Below are positions 27,141 to 36,197 of a stretch of 64,000 nucleotides of DNA, piece after piece. The translations under genes were made by a program, and so were the position numbers. Below the pieces are notes generated by a model that had not been told where the DNA came from, did not search any database, and worked only from the letters and a program-made list of their open reading frames with translations. Each line of letters begins with the position of its first letter. The stretch's first letter is position 1. This DNA comes from Lachnospiraceae bacterium (GTDB taxonomy: Bacteria; Bacillota; Clostridia; Lachnospirales; Lachnospiraceae). The DNA is taken from the NCBI GenBank assembly GCA_028689655.1, contig JAQVCT010000008.1:52796-116795 (forward strand). Reading direction: 5' to 3'.

Positions 27141-27566
27141 TCATATTTCTATCGTATTCTTCATACATTGATAGAATTCCGGTTTTGCACGTTTTACAGA
27201 TACGAATTTTCCTTCTTTGTCGATAAAACAGTGTTCACTGTTTCCCTGGCAGCGAAGTTCATTGGTCTCACTATCATATATATGATACCCCAGGGTCAGT
27301 TTCACACCATTAAACTGTAATACTTTCACTTCAATCCCCACAGTTTCTCCAAATCGCGTCATCGATTTATATTCCGCCTGCACCGATATCACCGGGCTGA
27401 CAATGCCTTCCTCCTCCATTCTCTTATATCCATACCCCATCTGATCCATGTAGTCTACACGTGCTTCCTCGAACCATCTAATATAGTTGGAATGATGAAC
27501 GATCGCCATCTGATCTGTCTCGTAATATTGCACCTTATGCCTGTATGGTTTGATTTGTGTTTTCAT
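27141..27566 (-). CDS. Acyl-CoA thioesterase, 4HBT/YbgC family
   Basis: The 141-residue hotdog-fold protein begins MKTQIKPYRHKVQYYETDQMAIVHHSN, containing the YxxTDxxxxVHHSNY active-site pattern (Asp at about 18) of YbgC-type acyl-CoA thioesterases, followed by WFEEARVDYM. It should hydrolyse short or medium acyl-CoA esters in the cytoplasm. The physiological substrate is unknown. Confidence 0.9.
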   Translation of the reverse strand: MKTQIKPYRHKVQYYETDQMAIVHHSNYIRWFEEARVDYMDQMGYGYKRMEEEGIVSPVISVQAEYKSMTRFGETVGIEVKVLQFNGVKLTLGYHIYDSETNELRCQGNSEHCFIDKEGKFVSVKRAKPEFYQCMKNTIEI

Positions 27567-27665
27567 GATATATTCCTTCCTCTCTGTTGTACATATTTTT
27601 TCCCAATAATTTTCGTACTATAATGACACTTCTGTCATAATTAACGTCATATTATACCTTGTACT

Positions 27666-28163
27666 CTATGGGCACTCCAGGATGCAATGCCATATCTCAC
27701 ACAATTTTTTCAGGGAGTACGCTGCATTGGCCGGACTGGTGGAGGGTAATAATATGGCCTCCCGGCATATCTGTTCCTGCACATATTTTTTATAATATTT
27801 TCCGGCAGTGGCTCCATTTACATAGATTCCGGTAATCCGGCTGTCACTGATCAGCTTACTGATATCGTTGGCTTTTACATTTCTGATGCTGCTGTCACTG
27901 GATCCTATAATATCACACTCCGCGATCACATCCCATATAGCGATCTGATGTTCCAGCAGCATCTTCTTTTTCGCTTCAATGTTCTCAGGGCAAGGGCATT
28001 GACACACCTTTGCTATCACTTTCCAGAATCTGTTCTGGGGATGTCCATAATAAAAGTTATTTTCTCTTGACTTTACTGAGGGAAGGCTTCCCAATATAAG
28101 TATTTTGCTGTTTTCGTCGTAGATTGGTGCAAATTCATGGGTGATATGCTGATATTCCCTCAT
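27666..28163 (-). CDS. DNA-deoxyinosine glycosylase (UDG superfamily)
   Basis: This 165-residue protein shows ILILGSLPSVKSRENNFYYGHPQNRFWKV (residues about 20-48), the motif-1 region of the hypoxanthine/deoxyinosine glycosylase branch of the uracil-DNA glycosylase superfamily, and a C-terminal LPSTSPANAAYS that matches motif 2. It should remove deaminated bases such as hypoxanthine from DNA, starting base-excision repair. It is close to, but separate from, the thioesterase gene (99-bp gap). Confidence 0.88.
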   Translation of the reverse strand: MREYQHITHEFAPIYDENSKILILGSLPSVKSRENNFYYGHPQNRFWKVIAKVCQCPCPENIEAKKKMLLEHQIAIWDVIAECDIIGSSDSSIRNVKANDISKLISDSRITGIYVNGATAGKYYKKYVQEQICREAILLPSTSPANAAYSLKKLCEIWHCILECP

Positions 28164-28306
28164 TAAAACTACTGCCTTTCTTATTCATATATTTGTAAGT
28201 TTGTAAGTCTGCAGGTTTGCAGGCTTTCTTGTTTAATAGGAAATCCTCTGAAATCTATATTTTCAATTATATGGTCTTCCTCCTCCACGTGTCAAACCAG
28301 AAGCGA

Positions 28307-28345
28307 AAAACCGCTAAGGATATTTTACTACCCCTGGCGGTTTCT
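28307..28345 (-). terminator. Terminator of Cache chemoreceptor gene
   Basis: AAACCGC/GCGGTTT arms with partly paired interior, 30 bases after the stop, followed on the minus strand by TTTTTCGC. Confidence 0.7.
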
Positions 28346-28374
28346 GAAAAGCTAATATTTTATTTGACAGCATT

Positions 28375-30156
28375 CTATTCCACTGTAAATTTCGCAATCT
28401 CTTCTTTCAGACGGTCAGAACTCTCCTGGGAAGCTGCTGCCTCTTCCAGTACCGTGTGTGACTGTGCACTGACTTCCAGAACTTTCTCTGCGATATTACT
28501 GGTGCCCGATGCACCCTCATTGGATGCTTTCGCAACTTCGTCCACTGCCTCCATGATATCATTGATGGAAGTCAGTAATGCTGCGGCTGTTTCACTGAAA
28601 TCTGTTACTAACTGACCTATATACTCTGCATCTTCATCATATTTCTCAGCCACTCCGCCAAAGTCCTGATAATCTTTTACGATGTCCTCTGTAACAAATG
28701 ACAGCAGGGCATGGGCGCTTTCAGCCAGATCACTCACCGCTTTTGTCACATCCACTGTAACTTTCTGGATCTGTGATACGGTGGACGCCGACTGTTCTGC
28801 CAGTCCGCCGATCTCATTGGCTACCACTGCGAACCCACGTCCGGCTTCCCCTGCTCTGGCTGCCTCGATGGAAGCATTCAGTGCCAACAGGTTGGTCTGA
28901 GAAGTAATTCCCATGATTGCATCAGATAAGACATCGATCTGTCCCACTACCTTTGCATCCTCCAATGCTTTCTCCAATTTTTCCTGGATTTCCAGACGAA
29001 TCTTTCTCGCTTTCGCCTGCGCATTCTTCACATTTTCTTTGGTTGATTTTGCACGTTCGCTGATCTCTATTGCTTTGTCTGCACCATCTTTTGACTTGTC
29101 TGCAATATCTCTGGTCGCCGTTTCGATCTGCTGGGAGGTAGCTGTCATCTCTTCCGCGGAGGCTGCTGTCTCCTCCATGCTGGCCGCCAGTTCTTCCGTC
29201 GTAGATGATACATCTTCAATATTACCATTCAATTCTACGACTTGTGTGTTAATATTGGAGACTACACCCACGATATTTTCTGCTTCTATCTTGGCATTTG
29301 TGATCAATAATCCCACGCTTGCACGCATCTGATCCAATGATTTCCCGAACTTTCCAAACTCATCTTTTCTCTTTAGGAATTTCTCATCCATAGTAGCTGA
29401 GAAATTTCCGGCTGACATATTGTCCAGTACTTTATCCACCTGTGTAAATGCCGAGGTTATTCCTCTGGCAATTACAATGGTAAGGAATATTGACACTATT
29501 GTCAGAATCAGTATAAAGATCTCATATGTACGTACGGACTTCTCTAATGCCGTCTCATAGCCTGCCTTACTTTGTACCAGCAGTTCATCAATATCATTGG
29601 TATAATTACCTGTACTTACAATCCAGTTATAGGGTTTAAATAATGCTGAATATGCTCTCTTCGGAGCGATCTCATCAGAATTAGGAAGGTTAAAATAGAA
29701 ATCTGTGAAACCTTCTCCAGACTCTGCCGCTTTCACAATGTTCTGAATAATATAATTGCCTTCCTCATCCTTCGTCTCTGTCCTGTCATTCCCCACCTGC
29801 TCCGGTAATGTGGGATGTGCAATAAGGATGCAATTGGTATCATCGATCCAGAAATAACCGTCCCCATTATAGCGAAGTGCACAGATCTGTTCTTTCATAA
29901 CTGACTTACATTCTTCCTCTGTCATAGTTCCTGTCTCCTGTGCCGCGTAAGTGGCCTGCATAAGAGTGATTACATTTTCCACCTGATTCCTGATATTTTT
30001 GTCATAATCATTACGTACATTCTGCTCCAGAATAGTCATTGCCTCTTCTGAAGCTGTGATCTCATGACTGATTCCCATCACTCCAAGCCCTATGGCACTC
30101 AATATTAACAGTAATGACAATATGACTATTTTGGTTCCCACTTTAATGTTGTTCAT
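28375..30156 (-). CDS. Methyl-accepting chemotaxis protein with single Cache sensor
   Basis: The protein has 593 residues from the ATG at 30156, chosen for GGAGGG 8 bases upstream; an ATG at 30177 has none. It has a first transmembrane helix (about 8-30), a Cache_2-type extracellular domain (about 35-200) with [19 protein letters not shown] and [17 protein letters not shown], a second transmembrane helix (about 211-232), HAMP and a signalling domain with [18 protein letters not shown] (about 427-444). sCache_2 domains often bind small carboxylates; the ligand here is not known. tRNA-Gly lies 170 bp upstream. Confidence 0.94.
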   Translation of the reverse strand: MNNIKVGTKIVILSLLLILSAIGLGVMGISHEITASEEAMTILEQNVRNDYDKNIRNQVENVITLMQATYAAQETGTMTEEECKSVMKEQICALRYNGDGYFWIDDTNCILIAHPTLPEQVGNDRTETKDEEGNYIIQNIVKAAESGEGFTDFYFNLPNSDEIAPKRAYSALFKPYNWIVSTGNYTNDIDELLVQSKAGYETALEKSVRTYEIFILILTIVSIFLTIVIARGITSAFTQVDKVLDNMSAGNFSATMDEKFLKRKDEFGKFGKSLDQMRASVGLLITNAKIEAENIVGVVSNINTQVVELNGNIEDVSSTTEELAASMEETAASAEEMTATSQQIETATRDIADKSKDGADKAIEISERAKSTKENVKNAQAKARKIRLEIQEKLEKALEDAKVVGQIDVLSDAIMGITSQTNLLALNASIEAARAGEAGRGFAVVANEIGGLAEQSASTVSQIQKVTVDVTKAVSDLAESAHALLSFVTEDIVKDYQDFGGVAEKYDEDAEYIGQLVTDFSETAAALLTSINDIMEAVDEVAKASNEGASGTSNIAEKVLEVSAQSHTVLEEAAASQESSDRLKEEIAKFTVE

Positions 30157-30274
30157 CTTTTGCCCTCCGCATCTCATAAATCATATTTTATGTAAAATAA
30201 GACCGTATTATTGTACCAATATTTTACAGCTTTTACTATCTTTTTTGTTTTAGGTATGTTAAAAAAAACAAAAA

Positions 30275-30318
30275 AAAGCCAATACCTAACGGTCTCTACC
30301 GTATAAGCACTGGCTTTT
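30275..30318 (-). terminator. Terminator after tRNA-Gly
   Basis: A stem of about 20 bp with one bulge (AAAAGCCA arms, ACCGT inner arm) begins a few bases after the tRNA and is followed on the minus strand by a long U-run (TTTTTTTTG). Confidence 0.85.
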
Positions 30319-30325
30319 CTGTAAA

Positions 30326-30398
30326 AGCGATAGACGGGACTCGAACCCGCGGTCTCGACCTTGGCAAGGTCGCGCGTTACCAACTACGCCACTATCGC
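30326..30398 (-). tRNA. tRNA-Gly (GCC)
   Basis: On the minus strand the acceptor stem GCGATAG pairs with CTATCGC, the D-arm holds AGTTGGTAAC, the anticodon loop is TTGCCAA (anticodon GCC) between CGACC and GGTCG, and the T-loop is GGTTCGAACCC. No CCA is encoded. Confidence 0.97.
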
Positions 30399-30503
30399 AT
30401 TGCTGCCCAACTTTTCAGTGGGCAAGAATTAGTGTACTAAATATATAGATTTTTGTCAACATATTTCCCTCATTTTATCAAAATAATTTTATGATGAAAT
30501 ATC

Positions 30504-31898
30504 CTATTCCGCAGTAGTCTCTGTTTCCGTCTCCGGTTCTGTCTCTGGTTCCGTGGTATCTGTATCGGAGCCTTCCGTATCCAGATTCTGTGACTCTCTG
30601 TATTTTACGCGATAAATTCTGTGAAGCGATTCATCGATGCGCTCCTCTGTTATGGTGCCTGCCTTCACCGCATCCAGTACGCCCTGATATGCCTCCTTAA
30701 AATTATCTGGCATGAGAATAATGTCTACACCTGCCTGGATGGACTGTACCGCCGCCTCTGCTGAGGAATAATTGTCTGAAATTGCCTTCATGTTCATGGC
30801 ATCTGTAATCACGATTCCATTATAACCAAGTTCTGTCCTTAACACATCGGATACCACAAGACCGGACATACAACACGGTGTATTGTCCCCGGTCACCTGT
30901 GGTGCTGACATATTGGATATCATGATCATATCCGATCCTGCCTCAATTCCTGTGATATAGGGGATAAGGTCACATTCCCTCATATCTGCAAGGCTTTTCT
31001 CTGTGGCAGTGGTCTCCTCATGGGGATCTGTGGACACATCGCCCAATCCCGGAAAATGTTTCATACAGGCACTCACCCGATTATCCTGCAGTCCCTCTAT
31101 GGCAGACTGTACCATGGTTGCCACTACCTCCGGATCTGAACTGTAGGATCTTGTCCCGATCACTTCATTTTCCGGATTCGTCACCACATCTGCAACCGGT
31201 GCAAAGTCCAGATTAAATCCGTATTCTGCAAGGTATCTGGCTATTGTCTCTGTCGCTGCATAAGCCTTGCCGGAATCTCCTGTGGCACCAATTGCAGCTG
31301 CCTCATCCACCTTATCCACGCCCAGCTTGCTGTTTCCCAGTCTCGCCACTTTTCCACCCTCTTCATCCACGCCCATGAAAAGTGGATACTTACTGTACAT
31401 GATCGTATTCGCTAACATCTTTTTTAACTGGTCTGCATCTATGATATTCTGTTCAAAATAAATGAGTCCGCCCACTGGATACTGTTCCAGTGCCTTCTTC
31501 GTGCCATCTCCTGCCTGTATGGCTTTGCCCACATCTGTGAGCGCCTCCGGCGTAATCATGAACAGCCCCGCCACCTTATCTTCCAGGGACATCCCGGAAA
31601 TATTAGAATCTACCAATGTATCCAGATCGTCTGTTTCCTCTGCCACCTCTTCTGTAGATGGCTCTGATATCTCCACGTCTGTGGGAATTTCTTCCGTTTG
31701 CTTTTCTACAAGTTCCTGGCTTTTTTTATTTTCCATATATTTCACGATTTGTTTCATTCCGAAAAAAGCCCCGATTCCCACTACTAATACGAATATCAGC
31801 AATACGATAAAGGAAAGTATCTGTGCTCTCTTTCTCCTTCTTCTACGCGCTTCTCTTCTTGCAAAATTCCGATCATCTCTATTATCCATACTATCCAT
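30504..31898 (-). CDS. GH3 beta-N-acetylhexosaminidase-like protein (NagZ family)
   Basis: This 464-residue protein has a short Arg-rich cytoplasmic start, one transmembrane anchor (about 27-49), a Thr/Glu-rich linker and a glycoside hydrolase family 3 barrel (about 95-430) with FMGVDEEGGKVARL, LDFAPVADV and KHFPGLGDVSTDPHEE (about 278-293), the NagZ signature in which the D/H dyad supplies acid-base catalysis. The usual H after KHFPG is replaced by L (KHFPGLG). The C-terminal 35 residues are Glu/Thr-rich. It probably trims N-acetylglucosamine from cell-wall material outside the membrane. Confidence 0.88.
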   Translation of the reverse strand: MDSMDNRDDRNFARREARRRRRKRAQILSFIVLLIFVLVVGIGAFFGMKQIVKYMENKKSQELVEKQTEEIPTDVEISEPSTEEVAEETDDLDTLVDSNISGMSLEDKVAGLFMITPEALTDVGKAIQAGDGTKKALEQYPVGGLIYFEQNIIDADQLKKMLANTIMYSKYPLFMGVDEEGGKVARLGNSKLGVDKVDEAAAIGATGDSGKAYAATETIARYLAEYGFNLDFAPVADVVTNPENEVIGTRSYSSDPEVVATMVQSAIEGLQDNRVSACMKHFPGLGDVSTDPHEETTATEKSLADMRECDLIPYITGIEAGSDMIMISNMSAPQVTGDNTPCCMSGLVVSDVLRTELGYNGIVITDAMNMKAISDNYSSAEAAVQSIQAGVDIILMPDNFKEAYQGVLDAVKAGTITEERIDESLHRIYRVKYRESQNLDTEGSDTDTTEPETEPETETETTAE

Positions 31899-31942
31899 AC
31901 TATTTCATTCCCCATCTATCCAAATTGTAAGTTCGTTTGTAG

Positions 31943-32968
31943 TTATTTCAATGAATCCGGTGCCAATGTCAAGCTTCCCCATGTACTGTATCCTGCTGTG
32001 TCTGCACCGCACAGGAACCACCGATTAGAAATGTAAGCTGCCTGATCATCCCAGGTGCAGTCAATGTGATACCACTGCCCGTCCACATTGACAATATTCC
32101 ACATATGCGGACCTCCGTTGCGAATACCCGCCGCTGTGGTGCATGGAATCCCCAGTGCATCCATATATCTCTGAAACAGCAGTGCATATCCCGTACATAC
32201 CGTCTGGTGTGATACGATTGCATCATAAGGGCTCCTAAAATCTGCCACATTTGCCACCGTCTCATTGGAATAGCCTGTCAGATTACAAATGTAATCATGT
32301 ACTCTTCTGATGGTTTCCTTCGTACTCCCGCCGATGAGATTTCCCGCTGTCTGCTGTACATAGGCATCTGATGCCTGGTCTTCCTCTATCGTTGCGAGAT
32401 ATTCAAACGTAATGGTATAATTGTTTTTCTCTCTATTCAAATGATATCCGTTACAACTGTGCGTGCTGTAATCACCATTTTGTCCCGCGAGCAATGACTG
32501 TATATAGTTCGCTGTGCTGCTAAATATATTTGCTCTGCTATTGATACTCAATGTATAAACATGCATATCCAATGCCTGATCCACCAGACTCTGCATCTCA
32601 TCCTCACTATTTACCGTGGCAGATACCGCCGTCTGATACGTTCTGTTTATGGGAATAACGCCTGGTACTGATGAAGTTAATGCTGGCTGATCTGTGTCTG
32701 TCAGCTCATTTCCCGGTACGTAATATACTCCACTTACATCAATCTGATACCATCCGTTGGACGTGATTCCTGTCACCTGAACCGGTATACCGGAACCTGC
32801 TGCCAATACCGGTACCAATGTGTTATCCGGTTGGGTATATACCTGTGTATTCTCTGTTGTATACATCATCTTGGACACGGGTGTGGTGGTAAACGCTATT
32901 GCAAATACCTCCATAGAAAATAAAAAGGAAAGTACAAGTGTTGTAAAAAATAATGCAGTTTTTCTCAT
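31943..32968 (-). CDS. Secreted transglutaminase-like protein with SH3-type N-domain
   Basis: The 341-residue protein starts at ATG 32968 (GGGAGAAG upstream); the frame extends 28 codons further without a binding site. It has a signal peptide MRKTALFFTTLVLSFLFSM, an SH3b-like segment (about 35-95, GSGIPVQVTGITSNGWYQID) and a transglutaminase-like core with the catalytic triad Cys in HQTVCTGYA (about 257), His in GPHMWNIV (about 289) and Asp in WYHIDCTWDD (about 303). It may cleave or link peptides at the cell surface. It precedes the GH3 gene by 44 bp, so both wall-associated genes are likely one operon. Confidence 0.88.
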   Translation of the reverse strand: MRKTALFFTTLVLSFLFSMEVFAIAFTTTPVSKMMYTTENTQVYTQPDNTLVPVLAAGSGIPVQVTGITSNGWYQIDVSGVYYVPGNELTDTDQPALTSSVPGVIPINRTYQTAVSATVNSEDEMQSLVDQALDMHVYTLSINSRANIFSSTANYIQSLLAGQNGDYSTHSCNGYHLNREKNNYTITFEYLATIEEDQASDAYVQQTAGNLIGGSTKETIRRVHDYICNLTGYSNETVANVADFRSPYDAIVSHQTVCTGYALLFQRYMDALGIPCTTAAGIRNGGPHMWNIVNVDGQWYHIDCTWDDQAAYISNRWFLCGADTAGYSTWGSLTLAPDSLK

Positions 32969-33144
32969 GAATATCTTCTCCCGTCCAAAATTCATTTCAC
33001 TCTCAAATAACCTGATTACCTTTATTCTACCTTGTACGGCATGTGAATTCAACTGTTTTGTATGTTTAAATTATATTCCAAAGACTATTTTCCTCTTGTA
33101 TTTCTGTCCAGCAGTGCTATAATTCTTTATGTAACAGAACTCAC

Positions 33145-33218
33145 GGAAGTATAGCTCAGCTGGGATGAGCGTTCGCCTCACACGCGAAAGGTCACGGGTT
33201 CGAGCCCCGTTACTTCCA
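33145..33218 (+). tRNA. tRNA-Val (CAC)
   Basis: Acceptor stem GGAAGTA pairs with TACTTCC, the D-arm holds AGCTGGGATGAGC, the anticodon loop is CTCACAC (anticodon CAC) between TTCGC and GCGAA, the T-arm is GGGTTCGAGCCCC, discriminator A. No CCA is encoded. Confidence 0.96.
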
Positions 33219-33237
33219 TTTACTATCGGAGAATCAT

Positions 33238-33284
33238 AAACGCGAGTAAATAGGTAGAGATGCCTATTTACTCGCGTTTTCTCT
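33238..33284 (+). terminator. Terminator after tRNA-Val
   Basis: A perfect 17-bp stem (33238-33254 with 33263-33279) followed by TCTCTT lies 20 bases after the tRNA. Confidence 0.8.
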
Positions 33285-33312
33285 TGTATCCTCCCAAATA
33301 CAGCTGTATAAT
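33284..33312 (+). promoter_or_regulatory. Promoter of small secreted protein gene
   Basis: TTGTAT (33284-33289), 17-bp spacer, TATAAT (33307-33312), about 60 bp before the start codon. Confidence 0.7.
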
Positions 33313-33373
33313 ATGATTATCTATATAAAGGAATTTATATAGGGACATTACTTATGAGAGGAAGGTATTTAAT

Positions 33374-33883
33374 ATGAAAACAATCATGAAACAAATCGTA
33401 ACTCTGTGTCTGGCAGTCACTCTGACTTTGGGTGTCACTGCTCCTATCATCAGCCACGCGGCTCCTGGCGATACTACCGTATATATTACCAATACTGGTT
33501 CAAAATATCATACGGATGGCTGTAGATATCTGGCAAAAAGTAAACATGCTATCTCTCTTCAGGACGCCATAAATTCCGGCTATACTGCCTGCAGCAGATG
33601 TGGTGCTTCAGCATCCGTTGAAACGGCTCCTGTCTCTGCTCCTGCCACCGAAAGTACCGTGAGTGCAGCGGCAGCCACACCTGCCACTGCTGTTGAATCA
33701 GCAACGCCCGAATTCGATGCCGCATTTTATGCAGCAGCTTACCCCGATGTAGCAGCCACCTATGGCAATGATCCCACGATTCTTTATCAGCATTATGTTC
33801 TATACGGTGCTGCCGAAGGTCGTTTTCCAACTATGAATGCATACCTCGCAGCGGTTCAGACTGCCCAGACAGTTGCACAATAA
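33374..33883 (+). CDS. Small secreted protein with HxxxC...CxxC motif
   Basis: The 169-residue protein has a signal peptide (1-30, ending ISHAA), a short Zn-finger-like segment VYITNTGSKYHTDGCRYL ... YTACSRCG (about 36-76) like the tail found on secreted nucleases and other exported Firmicute proteins, an Ala/Thr/Ser-rich linker, and a C-terminal motif FDAAFYAAAYPDVAATYG ... YGAAEGRFP (about 117-157) that recurs in Lachnospiraceae secreted proteins. AGGAAGG precedes the ATG. It has its own promoter and terminator. Function unknown; a surface or wall-associated role is inferred. Confidence 0.8.
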   Translation: MKTIMKQIVTLCLAVTLTLGVTAPIISHAAPGDTTVYITNTGSKYHTDGCRYLAKSKHAISLQDAINSGYTACSRCGASASVETAPVSAPATESTVSAAAATPATAVESATPEFDAAFYAAAYPDVAATYGNDPTILYQHYVLYGAAEGRFPTMNAYLAAVQTAQTVAQ

Positions 33884-33899
33884 CGATACCTATATGAAG

Positions 33900-33937
33900 A
33901 TCCTCTGCTTCTTATTTTGTCGGAGCAGGGGATTTTT
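33900..33937 (+). terminator. Terminator of small secreted protein gene
   Basis: ATCCTCTGCT (33900-33909) pairs with AGCAGGGGAT (33924-33933) with one G-U type mismatch; TTTTT follows. Confidence 0.85.
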
Positions 33938-34058
33938 GTTCTTTGTTCCATAATTTGCTATGTATCATTTTCCTCATTTATGTTAACATTATTTATATAT
34001 TTTCATTATTTCATACTTGTAAACAATACAATATTATGATCGGAAAGGTATTTATCCT

Positions 34059-34292
34059 ATGAATTCTATGAAGAAATTATTGAATGGTGCATTTATCATA
34101 GCTGCCATCCTGACAATGTTAGAGTACTATTTTATCTGTGGCATGTTTACCGGTCCCTTGATGATTGCTGTGATCCTCATCATCGGCATTGCAAATCTGG
34201 TCTATTCCGCAATCCAAAAGAATCTGAACGAGACACTCCTGTATGCCATCGCAACGATTGCCCTCTGCATGGGATATTGGAAGATCATGTAA
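34059..34292 (+). CDS. Small membrane protein, unknown
   Basis: This 77-residue protein has three hydrophobic segments (about 10-28, 30-49 and 58-75) and no recognised domain. A CGGAAAGG binding site lies 11 bases before the ATG. It stands alone between two terminators. Composition and the binding site favour a real gene, but nothing identifies its job. Confidence 0.6.
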   Translation: MNSMKKLLNGAFIIAAILTMLEYYFICGMFTGPLMIAVILIIGIANLVYSAIQKNLNETLLYAIATIALCMGYWKIM

Positions 34293-34358
34293 TTTCTATT
34301 TGACTCTATTTGACTTTTGATTCATGTGAATTAAAAATTAATTAAAACATACAACGAG

Positions 34359-34400
34359 GAAGGGCGTATCGATTATTTTTGCTTAATCAACACGCCCTTC
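34359..34400. terminator. Hairpin between converging transcripts
   Basis: GAAGGGCGT (34359-34367) pairs with ACGCCCTTC (34392-34400), and an inner GATTA/TAATC stem extends it. It can serve the small membrane protein on the plus strand and the transcript entering from 34931 on the minus strand; U-runs are weak on both. Confidence 0.6.
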
Positions 34401-34528
34401 TAAACTGCTGAGTCCATTGGACTACTACCTCCATATACTCTCGTTTGTTCTTTCCATTTTTCCTATTTGTACTCATTGTACTGTAACGGCTGATAATCTG
34501 ATGTTATCTTTTTTACTACGTTACTCAT
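34400..34528 (-). pseudogene. 42-codon frame interrupted by an amber codon
   Basis: From ATG 34528 the frame reads MSNVVKKITSDYQPLQYNEY-K, a TAG at 34465-34463, then EKWKEQTRVYGGSSPMDSAV and a second TAG that abuts the terminator stem. Composition is protein-like and the end coincides with the hairpin, but there is no binding site and no recognised relative. Best read as a broken small gene; chance cannot be excluded. Confidence 0.3.
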
Positions 34529-34734
34529 TCAAATGTACTTGATTACGACCTTATATTTTATATTCCTTATTCAATTATATATTTTTTTTTCTGCTAATCG
34601 CCCATATATCTGTTGATGTTGCTTCTAACTATATGGATAACTGCAATTTTTGTTATTCCAGATTTCTTTGCATCTGTAAAACAAATTTCATATTTTCGAT
34701 TTACATCTACTCATATTTTTTCTTTTGTACTTTA

Positions 34735-34792
34735 GATTTCTTTACATCTTTGGTACTTATGTACTGCCGATTTCTTTACATCTTTGGTACTT
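34735..34792. repeat. 24-bp direct repeat, two copies
   Basis: Units at 34735-34758 and 34769-34792 are identical (GATTTCTTTACATCTTTGG followed by TACTT), period 34 bp. Degenerate relatives lie at 34660-34675 and 34700-34710. The spacer 34293-35145 otherwise has no supportable gene. Confidence 0.7.
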
Positions 34793-34930
34793 TTTATTTC
34801 TTTTGTTTCCTGCTGATATTAATCCATTTCATTAATATCTCTTTGGTATTTCAGCTTAAGTTTCTGGTGGTCTCTCCTCCTTTTCTTTTGTATTTTTTAT
34901 TTATTCTTTTTCTCTTTTGTTTATGTCTTT

Positions 34931-34958
34931 ATTATAGCATTGATTTTTTAATTGTCAA
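34931..34958 (-). promoter_or_regulatory. Consensus promoter reading into a gene-less region
   Basis: On the minus strand TTGACA (34958-34953), 16 bp, TATAAT (34936-34931), both perfect. About 55 bases downstream is AAAGGAGG, but no ATG, GTG or TTG follows at a usable distance. Confidence 0.75.
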
Positions 34959-35145
34959 CACATTTCGCGTATTTTTTTAATATTTTTTATTTACTTGTTG
35001 GCAGAGTGGTTAATATTAGTTTATTTGTCAGATTTTTCCAATTAATCAGTTATGTTGTCGCTTGTTTTTCGACAATTATATACAATTTATTTACATTATG
35101 CATACCTTTTCATTACTTATTCCGATTCACTGCAAGTCGTGCCGA

Positions 35146-36111
35146 TTACTCCTCTTCCGTTTCTGCACTTTGTTTCAGATTATAGCACCATTTTGCGATT
35201 GCAGAGCCAATGATGATCACATAGCCTATCATACTGTACACATCCGGCAATTGATCCAGAAACAGCATTCCCAGAATTGCTGCAAAAATCACCTGTGAAT
35301 AATCAAATATGGATATTTCCTTCGCCGGTGCTTTGGTATAGGCTGCTGTAATACACAACTGTCCTCCTGTCGCTGCTGCTCCTGCCATGAGCAAGCTCGT
35401 CCACTGTGCCACTGTCATGGGATGGAAATCGAACAGCATAAAGGGAAGTGTCAACAGACAGGTAAATGTGGAAAAGAACAGCACTATAATGATGCCCCGC
35501 TCCCCCTGTTTTCCCAGTTTTCTCACAAAGGTATAGGCAATCCCTGCACCAAGTCCCCCCAGCAGTCCAACCACTGCCGGCATACATGCCAGGTCAAAGG
35601 AAGGCTTCACCACAAATAAAGCACCGATAAATGCTACGATAACTGCCACCCACTCATATTTATTTACCTTTTCTTTCAGGACAAATATGGAAAATATGAT
35701 TGCAAAAAAGGGGGACAGTTTATTCAGCATATTCGCGTCTGATATGTCTAAATGATCAATGGCATAGAAATTGCAGATCATGCCCAGTCCTCCAGCAGTG
35801 GCTCTGATCACCAGATATTTCCAGCTATCAGGCAGCACCCGAAGCTTCTCTTTGCTGTGCAGTACCATGTATCCCGATACGATAGCTGCCACGAAATTGC
35901 GGAAGAAGCACTTCTGCATCGTGGGAAGATCTCCTGATATCCGCACAAAAAATGTCATCAAGGAAAAGAAAAATGCCGCGCCCAGGATAAAGAAAATCCC
36001 CTGGACATGGCCATTCGTGAATTTTATCTTATTTGATTGTTTTCTATTATCTATCCTGTTTTTATCCGTCTCTTTTTCCTCTATCTTATTTTGAATGTTT
36101 TTATTTTCCAT
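35146..36111 (-). CDS. EamA/DMT family transporter
   Basis: The 321-residue protein has a charged Lys/Asn/Glu N-terminus of about 30 residues and then ten transmembrane helices in two EamA halves (about 37-165 and 178-310), with the half-repeat pattern ending ILGMLFLDQLPDVYSMIGYVIIIGSAI cut across the last helices. Drug/metabolite transporters of this type export amino acids, sugars or metabolites; the substrate is not readable. The start region is encoded by A-rich repetitive sequence with only GAAAG as binding site. Confidence 0.88.
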   Translation of the reverse strand: MENKNIQNKIEEKETDKNRIDNRKQSNKIKFTNGHVQGIFFILGAAFFFSLMTFFVRISGDLPTMQKCFFRNFVAAIVSGYMVLHSKEKLRVLPDSWKYLVIRATAGGLGMICNFYAIDHLDISDANMLNKLSPFFAIIFSIFVLKEKVNKYEWVAVIVAFIGALFVVKPSFDLACMPAVVGLLGGLGAGIAYTFVRKLGKQGERGIIIVLFFSTFTCLLTLPFMLFDFHPMTVAQWTSLLMAGAAATGGQLCITAAYTKAPAKEISIFDYSQVIFAAILGMLFLDQLPDVYSMIGYVIIIGSAIAKWCYNLKQSAETEEE

Positions 36112-36197
36112 TATTTTACTTTCTGCTATTTTATTTTGTTTTCCGTTATTTTACTTTCTATTCTTATCCATGATGAATAACTGCTTCTTTTATTTTT

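Noticed and set aside
30174..30383. 69-codon minus-strand frame
   Set aside because: It runs through the tRNA-Gly gene and its terminator.
34400..34528. Pyrrolysine or other amber recoding
   Set aside because: One short frame with a TAG, no binding site and no recoding element; simple decay explains it better.
34633..34980. 115-codon Phe/Tyr-rich plus-strand frame
   Set aside because: Low-complexity T-rich DNA, opposite to a strong minus-strand promoter, with no binding site.
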